A DNA stretch of 64,000 bases from Rhodospirillum rubrum ATCC 11170 (GTDB taxonomy: Bacteria > Pseudomonadota > Alphaproteobacteria > Rhodospirillales > Rhodospirillaceae), in assembly GCF_000013085.1 (NCBI RefSeq), contig NC_007643.1:319001-383000 (forward strand), in the 5' to 3' direction. Under the pieces are notes generated by a model that did no database searches, was not told where the DNA came from, and worked only from the letters and a program-made list of their open reading frames with translations. A program made the position numbers and the translations under genes. Below, piece after piece: positions 1 through 8,225 of this stretch; the stretch's first letter is position 1; each line of letters opens with the position of its first letter.

Positions 1-2
1 CC

Positions 3-392
3 CCGGGCGAAACGGGGCTCGCCCTCAACACCCTGCCCTTGGTCGGGCTGCTGGTGATCTTCCCGGCTTTCCTTTTCGCCGGCGCCTTGTACCGCGCCCG
101 GCTGCGCAACACCGTTCTTGGCGCGATGACGCTTGAGGGCGGTCACCGCTTCCGCTCGACCCTGTCGGCGCCGCGCTTCGCCTGGATCGTGTTGTCGAAC
201 ATGGTGGTGACCGTGCTCAGCCTTGGTCTGGCCCATCCCTGGGCGGCGATCCGCCTGTGGCGCTATCAATGCGCCTGCCTGACGGTGATCCCGGCCGGAC
301 CGCTGGACGCCTTCATCGAGGCCCGTCAGGCCGAGGGGAATGTCATCGCCTCGGAATTCTCCGATCTTGAAGGCTTCGAGGTCGGGCTGTGA
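3..392 (+). CDS. DUF898 (YjgN-type) membrane protein, 3' part only
   Basis: The reading frame is open from the window edge, so the true start lies upstream and only the C-terminal ~129 residues are seen. It shows two hydrophobic helices (about LVGLLVIFPAFLFAGALY and AWIVLSNMVVTVLSLGLAHP). Between them lie the R-x-x-L-x-N-T-V type positions and the HRFRSTLS stretch seen in DUF898/YjgN inner-membrane proteins. The function of this family is unknown. The stop codon overlaps the GTG start of the next gene (GTGA), which suggests translational coupling with the M48 peptidase. YjgN-like proteins commonly neighbour M48 peptidases, which supports the call. Confidence 0.75.
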   Translation, partial: PGETGLALNTLPLVGLLVIFPAFLFAGALYRARLRNTVLGAMTLEGGHRFRSTLSAPRFAWIVLSNMVVTVLSLGLAHPWAAIRLWRYQCACLTVIPAGPLDAFIEARQAEGNVIASEFSDLEGFEVGL

Positions 393-1447
393 CCCCCGGG
401 GCGGCCCCGGTCGTTCACGGCACCCTGATCGAGGCCGGACGCTCGCGCGGCGCGGCGGCCACCTTGGAACCTGTGGCGGGGATGGCGCCGGCGGCCGGTC
501 TGCTGCGCCTGTGCCGGGACGGGGTGGTGGAAACCATCGCCGCCCACAGCCTGACGGCCAGCCCGCCCTTGGCCGGGGTTCCCCGGCGGCTGGTGCTTGA
601 GGATGGGCGGGTGTTCATCAGCCCCGATAACGCGGCGGTCACGGCGCTGCTGCGCGCCGTGGGCGTCCGGCCGCCGGGGGGCTGGATCGCCGCCCTCGAA
701 CGGCTTCACCCCCGGCTGATCGGCCTTCTCGCCGTCGTGCTGGTGGTCGTGGTCCTGTCGCTGCGCTGGGGGGTGCCGCTGGCCGCCGATGCCGCGGCGT
801 CTTTGGTTCCCGCTTCGGTCGAGCGCCTGATCGGCGCCCAGGCCTTCGCCGTGCTTGATGGCTCCGTCTTGGAGCCGACCACGGTGGCGGCGGTCCGTCA
901 GGACCGCCTGCGCGCCCGCTTCGCCGATCTGACCAAAGCGGCCGGCCTGTCCGCCGGCGTCGCCCTGGAATTCCGCCAGGGAGGACCCTTTGGCGCCAAC
1001 GCCATCGCCCTGCCCGGGGGGCCGGTGGTGGTGACCGACGAACTTCTGGCGCTGGCCGGCGAGGGCGACGACGAGGCGGTGGTCGGTGTCCTCGCCCATG
1101 AAATCGGCCATCTGGTCGGCCGTCACGGGGTGAAGCGCCTGATCCGGGCCGCCGGATTGACGATGATCGCGACGCTTGCCGTTGGCGATATGGGCGATCT
1201 GGTCAGCGAAGCCGCGGCCTATCCGGTCTTGCTGCTTGATCGCGGTTATAGCCGGAGCTTCGAGCGCGAAGCCGATTCCTACGCCATCGCCCTGCTGACC
1301 CGCAGCGGCGGCGACCCCGCCTCCCTGGCCCGTGCTTTGGCTCGTCTTGCCGACTTGTGCGGCGCGACTTGCACGCGCGGCGGCTGGTTGGCCAGCCATC
1401 CCCCGCTCAACGAGCGCATCCGCGACATTAACGAACCCACCCGCTGA
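389..1447 (+). CDS. M48-family zinc metallopeptidase, membrane anchored
   Basis: The 352-residue protein has one transmembrane helix at about residues 110-132. An M48 peptidase domain follows, with HEIGH zinc motif at residues 237-241 and a downstream EREADSYA segment near residue 293 that supplies the third zinc ligand. The N-terminal ~100 residues look like a small beta-rich cytoplasmic domain. The GTG start overlaps the upstream DUF898 stop by four bases. It is probably a membrane-tethered protease of the HtpX/Oma1-like group acting in envelope protein quality control; the substrate is not deducible. The family call is secure and the role is inferred. Confidence 0.85.
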   Translation: MTPGAAPVVHGTLIEAGRSRGAAATLEPVAGMAPAAGLLRLCRDGVVETIAAHSLTASPPLAGVPRRLVLEDGRVFISPDNAAVTALLRAVGVRPPGGWIAALERLHPRLIGLLAVVLVVVVLSLRWGVPLAADAAASLVPASVERLIGAQAFAVLDGSVLEPTTVAAVRQDRLRARFADLTKAAGLSAGVALEFRQGGPFGANAIALPGGPVVVTDELLALAGEGDDEAVVGVLAHEIGHLVGRHGVKRLIRAAGLTMIATLAVGDMGDLVSEAAAYPVLLLDRGYSRSFEREADSYAIALLTRSGGDPASLARALARLADLCGATCTRGGWLASHPPLNERIRDINEPTR

Positions 1448-1538
1448 GAGTCCTTGTCGTGGCGTTGGACTTTTATTAAGGCTTGTGGCGTTCTTGTGTT
1501 TATTGGGACGAATAAAAACCACATCGGAGGACGTTTCA

Positions 1539-3602
1539 ATGGGGAAGCCCGTGTCCATGCTGGGCTGGCTGGCAACCGCTGTTCTGGGAGCGATCGCCCT
1601 CGGCGTCGTTGCTTTGCAGCGGGGGGAAAGCATCAACGCCATTTGGCTGGTGATCGCCGCCGTCTGTACCTACTTCATCGCCTATCGCTTCTACGGACTG
1701 TTCATCGCCAAGCGTGTTTTGGGCGTTGACGCCAATCGTCAGACGCCCGCCGTCCGCCGCAACGACGGCCTGGATTACGTGCCGACGAACCGCTACGTGT
1801 TGTTTGGCCACCATTTCGCCGCCATTGCCGGCGCCGGTCCGCTGGTTGGTCCGGTGCTTGCCGCGCAGATGGGCTATATGCCCGGAACCTTGTGGATCCT
1901 GGCCGGCGTGGTCTTCGCCGGCGCCGTCCAGGACTCGATGGTGCTGTTCTGCTCGACCCGGCGCGACGGTCGGTCGCTGGGCGACATGATCCGTACCGAA
2001 ATGGGTCCGGTGGCCGGCGCCATCGGTCTGGTCGGCGTGCTGCTGATCATGATCATCATCCTGGCCATTCTGGCTTTGGTGGTGGTCAAGGCTTTGGCGG
2101 GCAGCCCTTGGGGTACCTTCACGGTCTTCTCAACTATTCCCATCGCCCTGATCATGGGCGTCTATTCGCGCTTCATCCGGCCCGGCCGCATCGCCGAGAT
2201 GAGCGGGATCGGCTTCGTGCTGCTGATGCTGGCTTTGGTCTATGGCCAGTCGGTGGCCGAAAGCCCGACCCTGGCCCCGTTGTTCACCTATACGGGCACC
2301 GAACTGGCGCTGATCATCATCGGCTATGGCTTCGTCGCCTCGGTCTTGCCGGTCTGGCTGCTGCTGGCGCCGCGTGACTATCTGTCGACCTTCCTCAAGA
2401 TCGGCGTCATCGTCGGCTTGGCCATCGGCATCGTCATCGTCATGCCCGACATGAAGATGCCGGCGGTGACCAAATTCATCGATGGCACCGGCCCGGTGTT
2501 CAGCGGCGCGCTGTTCCCGTTCCTGTTCATCACCATCGCCTGCGGCGCCGTTTCCGGCTTCCACGCCCTGATCTCCTCGGGCACCACGCCCAAGATGATC
2601 GAGAACGAGAATCAGGTCGCCTTCATCGGCTATGGCGGCATGTTGATGGAAAGCTTCGTGGCGATCATGGCCATGGTCGCCGCCTGCGTCATCGATCCCG
2701 GCGTCTATTTCGCCATGAACAGCCCGGCGGCGCTGATCGGCACCGATGCGGTCAACGCCGCGGCGGTGATCTCGTCGTGGGGCTTCGCCGTGACCCCCGA
2801 CATCCTCACCCAGACCGCCGCCGACGTCGGCGAATCCTCGATCCTGTCGCGGGCCGGCGGCGCGCCGACCCTGGCCGTGGGCATGGCCCATATCTTCTCG
2901 GCGGTCATCGGCGGCAAGGCGATGATGGGCTTTTGGTACCACTTCGCCATCTTGTTCGAGGCCCTGTTCATCCTGACCGCCGTCGACGCCGGCACGCGGG
3001 CCTGCCGCTTCATGGTTCAAGACATGATCGGCAGCGTCGTTCCCGCCTTCAAGGCCACCCGGTCGTGGGGCAATAATCTGCTCGCCACGGGCATCTCGGT
3101 GTCGCTGTGGGGCTATATCCTCTATACGGGCGTTACCGATCCCTTTGGCGGCATCAACAGCCTGTGGCCGTTGTTTGGCATCTCCAACCAGATGCTGGCG
3201 GGCATGGCGCTGATCATGATCACCGTCATTTTGTTCAAGATGAAGCGTCAGCGTCACGCCTGGGTCTCGATCATCCCGGCCACCTGGCTGCTCATCTGCA
3301 CCACCTATGCCGGGCTGCTCAAGGTGTTCTCGCCCGATCCGAAGATCGGCTTCTGGGCCCAGGCCCAGCGCTTTTCGACGGCCCTGGACGAGGGCAAGAT
3401 CCTTGGCCCCGCCAAGACGGTGGACCATATGCGTCAGGTGATGTTCAATAACTATCTCGACGCCGCCCTGGCCTTCGCCTTCGTCCTTGTCGTGGCGGCG
3501 ACCCTGGTCTACGCGGTGATCGCCATCCGCAAGGCGCAGGCGACGAGCCGGCCGACGGCCCTGGAGGTTGGCGGCCCAACGGAGGTTAGAACGCATGCTT
3601 GA
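1539..3602 (+). CDS. cstA: CstA-family pyruvate/peptide transporter (carbon starvation protein A)
   Basis: The 687-residue polytopic membrane protein has many hydrophobic helices and CstA signatures such as [21 protein letters not shown] written here as its two halves, [19 protein letters not shown] and [13 protein letters not shown]. Length matches E. coli CstA (about 700 residues). The frame is open further upstream, but ATG 1539 is chosen because it follows a good GGAGG at 1527-1531 and gives a typical N-terminus ([10 protein letters not shown]). CstA/BtsT proteins take up pyruvate, and peptide uptake has also been proposed. The gene overlaps the next small gene ybdD, the usual partner. 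Confidence 0.93.
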   Translation: MGKPVSMLGWLATAVLGAIALGVVALQRGESINAIWLVIAAVCTYFIAYRFYGLFIAKRVLGVDANRQTPAVRRNDGLDYVPTNRYVLFGHHFAAIAGAGPLVGPVLAAQMGYMPGTLWILAGVVFAGAVQDSMVLFCSTRRDGRSLGDMIRTEMGPVAGAIGLVGVLLIMIIILAILALVVVKALAGSPWGTFTVFSTIPIALIMGVYSRFIRPGRIAEMSGIGFVLLMLALVYGQSVAESPTLAPLFTYTGTELALIIIGYGFVASVLPVWLLLAPRDYLSTFLKIGVIVGLAIGIVIVMPDMKMPAVTKFIDGTGPVFSGALFPFLFITIACGAVSGFHALISSGTTPKMIENENQVAFIGYGGMLMESFVAIMAMVAACVIDPGVYFAMNSPAALIGTDAVNAAAVISSWGFAVTPDILTQTAADVGESSILSRAGGAPTLAVGMAHIFSAVIGGKAMMGFWYHFAILFEALFILTAVDAGTRACRFMVQDMIGSVVPAFKATRSWGNNLLATGISVSLWGYILYTGVTDPFGGINSLWPLFGISNQMLAGMALIMITVILFKMKRQRHAWVSIIPATWLLICTTYAGLLKVFSPDPKIGFWAQAQRFSTALDEGKILGPAKTVDHMRQVMFNNYLDAALAFAFVLVVAATLVYAVIAIRKAQATSRPTALEVGGPTEVRTHA

Positions 3603-3792
3603 ACTGAAGGCCCTGGTATTCCAGGTCAAGCACGCCGGCCGGATGCTGGTGGGCATGCCCGATTACGACACCTATGTCGCCCATCGGCAGGCCTACCACC
3701 CCGATAAGCCGATCATGACCTATGAGGAATTCTTCCGGGACCGACAGGAAAGCCGCTATGGCGGCGGCGACGGCGTGACGCGCTGCTGCTAA
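3595..3792 (+). CDS. ybdD: YbdD/YjiX family small protein
   Basis: The 65-residue soluble protein ([20 protein letters not shown]...) contains the family features [11 protein letters not shown]-like core (here [14 protein letters not shown]), [17 protein letters not shown] and a C-terminal [12 protein letters not shown]. Its ATG follows GGAGG at 3581-3585 and overlaps the cstA stop by eight bases. YbdD homologues are almost always encoded directly behind CstA/BtsT transporters and are thought to be needed for transport activity. A strong terminator follows. Confidence 0.9.
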   Translation: MLELKALVFQVKHAGRMLVGMPDYDTYVAHRQAYHPDKPIMTYEEFFRDRQESRYGGGDGVTRCC

Positions 3793-3825
3793 GGCGCGCC
3801 GCCCAAGGCACGCCGCGACCAAAAG

Positions 3826-3862
3826 ACCGCCGGGCCCGGAGACATCCGCGCCCGGCGGTTTT
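3826..3862 (+). terminator. Rho-independent terminator of cstA-ybdD
   Basis: Perfect 10-bp arms (ACCGCCGGGC at 3826 and GCCCGGCGGT at 3850) are followed by TTTT, 34 bases after the ybdD stop. Confidence 0.8.
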
Positions 3863-3895
3863 CGCATGCGGGCACGGCGATAGGGCGCGCGAAAT

Positions 3896-4813
3896 TCATC
3901 GATAAGACGCTTTTGATTTTTTAATTTTTACACCAGTAAATCCACTTTTATTTAAAAAATCTTTCATGATTAGGTACTCTGAATCGTTTTTCGGCCCAAG
4001 TATGATTTCCAGGATAGGAGGGGTTTTGCGTAAATTAAAAGAAAAAGGGATGTAGGGAATGACGCTTTTTGCACTAGCTCTGTACTGAATATCGGCTATG
4101 TTTCCTTCAAATTTTCCTTCTAATAACCGCACAGGCCTATGGATAATCCTCCATTCTTTTTCTTCAGAAAATGCATTGTTTTTGAATGAGGTGCCTATAG
4201 ACAATAACATTTCTGCGCATTCTGCGCATTTTTGATCCATATCATTATCGCTATTGTCGTCGATGAGTTTTTTTATTTTTTCATTTATTAATTGTATTTG
4301 TTGATCTCTGTCGTAGACTACAGGGCAAAGACCTATTGCTGATTTTTCATCTCGACTTTGGTGCCCAGGTCGAAGGTCAAGGCCAAAGCTTACTGGATCG
4401 AAGCCGATGGCAACTCCTTGGCCATCATCGGCGTATGCGCGCCATTGAGAAAGGATGTCGCCTCCGGATGAAAAACATCCAATAAAACAAGAAGAAACAC
4501 TGGGCTTTCCAAGTGTAGCAAATTGATTTTCAGAATCATTTGTTTTTACGTCTTGTCGAATGATTTTATTTTTTTCTAAAATATATTTTAATCGATTTAT
4601 TAGAGAGATTTCTTCCTCTGAATTTATCTTGAAATTAGAAATTGCATCTTCAATTTTATCGTATGACCAAAATATCTCTTTTGAATCGTTCATGTAGCAA
4701 GCGTCTGATAGCCATATTTCTTTGCTATCAATAATCTTCAAGAAAGATGATAAAGAGCAGTAATGGTATATTTTATTCGGAAAAGAAAAGTTGTTCCCGC
4801 AACTCATTTCCAA
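3896..4813 (-). CDS. DUF2971 domain protein in an AT-rich island
   Basis: The 305-residue soluble protein has the DUF2971 layout: an N-terminal IYHYCSLSSFLKIIDSKEIW segment, a central SQWRAYADDGQGVAIGF motif (S-W-Y-G-V-F pattern) and a later FSEEKEWRIIHRP motif. The biochemical activity of DUF2971 is not established; members are frequent in mobile islands and near defence genes. Base composition and codon use (many AAA, ATT, AAT) are far more AT-rich than every neighbour, so recent horizontal gain is likely. It sits alone between the ybdD terminator and tRNA-Gln, with no partner gene or integrase visible. Confidence 0.75.
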   Translation of the reverse strand: MEMSCGNNFSFPNKIYHYCSLSSFLKIIDSKEIWLSDACYMNDSKEIFWSYDKIEDAISNFKINSEEEISLINRLKYILEKNKIIRQDVKTNDSENQFATLGKPSVSSCFIGCFSSGGDILSQWRAYADDGQGVAIGFDPVSFGLDLRPGHQSRDEKSAIGLCPVVYDRDQQIQLINEKIKKLIDDNSDNDMDQKCAECAEMLLSIGTSFKNNAFSEEKEWRIIHRPVRLLEGKFEGNIADIQYRASAKSVIPYIPFSFNLRKTPPILEIILGPKNDSEYLIMKDFLNKSGFTGVKIKKSKASYR

Positions 4814-5099
4814 TCCCTCTTTTTTTATTAATGTGATTTTTGTTGTTCAAACGTTTTTAAAAGCAACTTTGGTAAGTTTCTTCCGCTAGAGGGCGTCCTT
4901 GTCACTAAGAGCAGTATGCTCGGGTTGACAGAGGCTTTAACTCCTGACCCAACAAAAGCAGGTCCTACGGCAAAAATCCAAAAACCGGTGCCGGAGCCAA
5001 GACAGCAGCGAAATTAAAGAAGGGAAAAAAGGGGGTCCGGATCGCGGGTCCGCGCCGGTCGGCCCTTATGGGGGGCGGCTGCGGAACCCGTCGATGTGT
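4814..5099. other. Non-coding right flank of the DUF2971 island
   Basis: This ~290-base stretch goes from AT-rich to normal composition between about 4,850 and 5,040. No supported gene, integrase fragment or duplicated tRNA end is visible in it. Confidence 0.4.
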
Positions 5100-5174
5100 T
5101 GGCTGGGGCGGCAGGGATCGAACCTGCGAATGGCGGCACCAAAAGCCGCTGCCTTACCGCTTGGCCACGCCCCA
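5100..5174 (-). tRNA. tRNA-Gln (anticodon TTG)
   Basis: Read on the minus strand, the gene begins TGGGGCGTGGCC at 5174. It has anticodon stem GCGGC/GCCGC enclosing TTTTGGT (anticodon TTG), a GGTTCGATC T-loop and a 3' acceptor strand CGCCCCA followed by G and an encoded CCA ending at 5100. Seven acceptor pairs form. Confidence 0.95.
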
Positions 5175-5272
5175 ACCGGACGAGCGGGACCATACTGGCA
5201 ATCTCGGCGCTGGGCAAGTGTCTGAAAGGCCCCGCGTGCAGGTGATTTTGCCCTGGTCGTCCCGAGCGTTGT

Positions 5273-6601
5273 CTATTTGGCCGCGGCGAGGACGGCCGAG
5301 AGGAAACATCCGGCATTGGCACGCAAACTGCCGATCCGTTCGACCAGACTTGTCGTGGCCCGGCTCATCAGCCCGACCGAGGCCGAACTGGTGCGCGACA
5401 GGGCGCGGACATCGGCGGTGGCCTGGGAGATGGCATCGACACTGGTGGCGACCTGACCGATGTTGCGCATGATTTCGCCCTGGGCGGCCTGCTGTTCGGT
5501 CACGGCGGCGGCGACCTGTTCGGTCACCAGATCAAGTTTTTGGACGGTGCCGATGATCTCGCCGATCGAAAGCGCCGCCTCGGCGACGGTTTTTTGGATA
5601 TTGGCGACCTTTTCCTCGACCTGGGCGGTACCGCCGGCGGTCTGCTGGGCCAGGGTCTTGACCTCGCCGGCGACCACGGCGAAGCCCCGACCGGCTTCCC
5701 CGGCGCGGGCGGCCTCGATGGTGGCGTTCAGCGCCAGCAGATGGGTTTGGCGCGAGATGGTGTCGATGAAGCGGGTGGCGTCCGAGATGCCCTTGGCCGC
5801 CTCGGTCAGCTTGGCGACGACGCCAGCCAGGGCGCCGGTGCGCTCGCTGGCCTCGCTGGCGATCTCGGCGGCCAGACTGTTCTGGCGGGCGATTTCGCCC
5901 ATCGATGCCGAGATTTCCTCGGTGGCGCCGGCCACGGTGTTCATCGCCATCGCGGTTTCCGTGGCGTTCTGCTCCAGATCGTGCAGGCGGGCTTCCAGGG
6001 TTTCGGCATCCCTGGCCATGGCGCCGGCGGTCTGATCAAGGGTGGTCCCGGCCTCGGCGACCTCGCCGGTCAGGGTCAGAACCGTGTCCTGGAACGAATT
6101 GGCATGGCCGGTGATCTTGATGCTGGCGCGGTCGCGCTCTTCGGCGAAATACACGTCGAGGACGGCCAGCATGTCGATGTAGACGGCGCGGATCGCCGCC
6201 CGCAATCCCCGGGCCAGAGCCTCGGAGCGCAGCCCCTTGGCCTGGGCCATGCGCCCGGTCAGGCCGCAGAGCACATGGGAATAGGCGGCGAAATAGATCG
6301 ACGGGGTGATGCCGCGATCGACGTGGGCCTTGCCGATGCGCTGGGCCTGCGAGGCATGGGCTTTCCAGTCGCCCTTGAACAGCACCTCGACCCAATGGCG
6401 GCGTTGGGCCAGACGGGCGCGTTCGACGGATTGGGCGGAGCCGAACATCGCGTAAAGCTCGGGGGTGCGCGAGACGGTGTCATAAAATTCGCCCAGAAGG
6501 TCATCGATCATCGAGACCATCAAGGGGTGGATCTCGTTTAGATCCTCGGTCAACCGGGCGTCGGCCTTGAGGAGGGACAGGGTCGGATTCGGCATGTACA
6601 T
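5273..6601 (-). CDS. Globin-coupled methyl-accepting chemotaxis protein (HemAT-like)
   Basis: The 442-residue protein has no transmembrane helix. The N-terminal ~170 residues look like a protoglobin/sensor-globin domain, with a proximal-histidine region [13 protein letters not shown] and the family motif [13 protein letters not shown] coiled-coil signalling domain follows, with the receptor hairpin tip ([20 protein letters not shown], then [11 protein letters not shown]). Such soluble receptors bind haem and sense O2 for aerotaxis. The start at 6601 or the ATG two codons later are both possible, because a GGAG lies 8-14 bases upstream. It is monocistronic and no other chemotaxis gene is near. 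Confidence 0.88.
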   Translation of the reverse strand: MYMPNPTLSLLKADARLTEDLNEIHPLMVSMIDDLLGEFYDTVSRTPELYAMFGSAQSVERARLAQRRHWVEVLFKGDWKAHASQAQRIGKAHVDRGITPSIYFAAYSHVLCGLTGRMAQAKGLRSEALARGLRAAIRAVYIDMLAVLDVYFAEERDRASIKITGHANSFQDTVLTLTGEVAEAGTTLDQTAGAMARDAETLEARLHDLEQNATETAMAMNTVAGATEEISASMGEIARQNSLAAEIASEASERTGALAGVVAKLTEAAKGISDATRFIDTISRQTHLLALNATIEAARAGEAGRGFAVVAGEVKTLAQQTAGGTAQVEEKVANIQKTVAEAALSIGEIIGTVQKLDLVTEQVAAAVTEQQAAQGEIMRNIGQVATSVDAISQATADVRALSRTSSASVGLMSRATTSLVERIGSLRANAGCFLSAVLAAAK

Positions 6602-7225
6602 TCTTGGATCTCCGCGGTCTTTGGCGCTGCCGGTTCGCTTAGGAAGCGCTTATGGCCGGGGCGGAACAACCGGGAAAAAAATGAGGGCGCCCGACCGGCG
6701 CTCTCGGCCGGAGTTATGTCTTTGAAGCGAAGATCCGTGGTTTTTCATGCCTAAAAGACATTTTCGGCGGCTGGTTTTTCATTCAGCGAGGCAAGCGGCA
6801 ACGAAATCCGCAAGGGGCATTCCAAAACGCATATCCGACTGGAAAAGGGGGATTATCCGGGGGGCCGGGGCACGAAGGAGGACGAGGGAGGAAACGCTCC
6901 GCCCGTCCGCTCCGTCATAGGCCGCCGCTCGAGTCGTTGGCGGAGTCCCGCAGGTTTGCCGGCGTCTTCCCCGGCTGAACCGGTTTCCGGGGACGCGCGC
7001 CAAAATAGAACCTTAAAAATACATCTCTTTAGGGTTTTTCGATGGTTTTACCGATGAGTTAATGACCGTCGGCTCTTCGGGGGGGCTGACCGTCTTCGGC
7101 GGGCCTTGCCCGGTGGAGGTGCCGGGAAAGCGCTGCGGATGGCGCCCTCAGGCGGGGCGCCTCACAGGGTGAAAGCCATCCGGCTCGTTGATTTCACGGC
7201 CTTTTAAAAAAGACGGATCGGTCCG
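6602..7225. other. 624-base gap with one structured segment
   Basis: No convincing gene is present between the chemoreceptor start and the ispE end. The left half is presumably the chemoreceptor promoter region. The right half contains a nested inverted-repeat structure (7136-7182) described separately. A 74-codon minus-strand frame (6779-7003) lacks any recognisable family. Confidence 0.5.
7136..7182. other. Nested hairpin, possible terminator or structured RNA
   Basis: CGGATGGC (7136-7143) pairs perfectly with GCCATCCG (7175-7182). Inside it is a GGCGCC (7141) / GGCGCC (7156) hairpin that partly competes with the outer stem. It lies 44 bases beyond the ispE stop, so it may end ispE transcription, but it has no T-tract on the minus strand. 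The identity is unknown. Confidence 0.35.
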
Positions 7226-8140
7226 TCAAACCGCAAGCGCGGCGGGAACCCGGGCGGTATCGCCGATCAGGCGGTCGGCCGAGGCCCACCATGACCCATG
7301 CGTTTCACGCAATGAAGCCATGCCGAAATCGGCGGAGGTCTGGTCGGCGAACAGACCAAAGCAGGTGGCGCCGCTGCCCGACATGCGGGCGAGCAGGCAA
7401 CCCGGCAGAGCCGCGAGGGTGCGCAAGACCTCGTCGATCACCGGCTCGATCCGACGGGCCGGTTCGGCGAGGTCGTTGGTCCGCCGTTTGAGCGCCTCGG
7501 CCAGGGCCTGGGCGCTGGCCGGGCTTTCCGTCAACGGGTTGGCGGCGGAAAAGCCGCCCTGGCGGGCCTTGAACACCTGGGGCGTGGGCACCGCCCGACG
7601 CGGATTGACCAGCAGCAGCCAAGCTTCGGGCAGGGGCGGGGCGGGGGTCAGATGGTCGCCGATGCCGGCCATGGTCACGGCCTTGCCGACCAGGCACACC
7701 GGCACATCGGCGCCCAGCTCGGCGGCTAGGGTCAGCATCTCGGCTTGCGGCAGGGCGATCTTCCACAAGCGCGACAGCGCCCGCAGGGTCGCCGCGCCAT
7801 CGGCCGAGCCGCCACCGATGCCGGCGGCGACCGGTAGGCGCTTGATCAGGGTTAACCGGGCATCGGGCCGGTGACCGGCGCGCTCGGCCAGCCGCCGCGC
7901 CGCCCGCAGAATGATGTTGTCGTCTTCGGCGTCGAGCAGGGCGGCGGTGGGGCCGGTCATGGCAAGCGACAGCCCTTCGGCCGGGCAGGCGATCAGCGTG
8001 TCGTGGGCGCCGCTGAAAACCACCAGACTGTCGAGGTCGTGATAGCCATTGGCGCGCCGCCCGGTCACGTGAAGGGTCAGATTGACCTTGGCGCAGGCCG
8101 CTTCGATCACGCTGTCGGCGGCGGGAAAGACTGCTGTCAT
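7226..8140 (-). CDS. ispE: 4-diphosphocytidyl-2-C-methyl-D-erythritol kinase
   Basis: The 304-residue GHMP kinase of the non-mevalonate isoprenoid pathway phosphorylates the 2-hydroxyl of CDP-ME in the cytoplasm. Visible features are the N-terminal AKVNLTLHVTGRRANGYHDL, the ATP-binding PVAAGIGGGSADGAAT at about residues 103-118 and a C-terminal MSGSGATCFGLF motif. ATG 8140 is preferred over longer in-frame starts because homology begins at this point and length fits the family (about 290-310). It lies 85 bases behind the TPR lipoprotein gene on the same strand. Confidence 0.95.
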   Translation of the reverse strand: MTAVFPAADSVIEAACAKVNLTLHVTGRRANGYHDLDSLVVFSGAHDTLIACPAEGLSLAMTGPTAALLDAEDDNIILRAARRLAERAGHRPDARLTLIKRLPVAAGIGGGSADGAATLRALSRLWKIALPQAEMLTLAAELGADVPVCLVGKAVTMAGIGDHLTPAPPLPEAWLLLVNPRRAVPTPQVFKARQGGFSAANPLTESPASAQALAEALKRRTNDLAEPARRIEPVIDEVLRTLAALPGCLLARMSGSGATCFGLFADQTSADFGMASLRETHGSWWASADRLIGDTARVPAALAV

Positions 8141-8225
8141 CGGGAAGGTGTCCGCTGGAACGGCAAAGGATCCTAAAGGGCGGCGATCGGCCCGGTCACG
8201 GGGACGGGGCCGAAGGCGCCGCGCC

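Noticed and set aside
326-1642. Long minus-strand open frame (438 codons)
   Set aside because: It is the antisense shadow of the M48 protease and cstA genes; the encoded protein is Gln/Arg/Gly-rich with no family resemblance, typical of high-GC shadow frames.
4850-5174. Phage-type att site at the 3' end of tRNA-Gln
   Set aside because: I looked for a second copy of the tRNA 3' end in 3,860-5,090 and for an integrase fragment and saw neither.
6779-7003. 74-codon minus-strand frame between the chemoreceptor and ispE
   Set aside because: No family similarity, low-complexity sequence and no convincing ribosome site.
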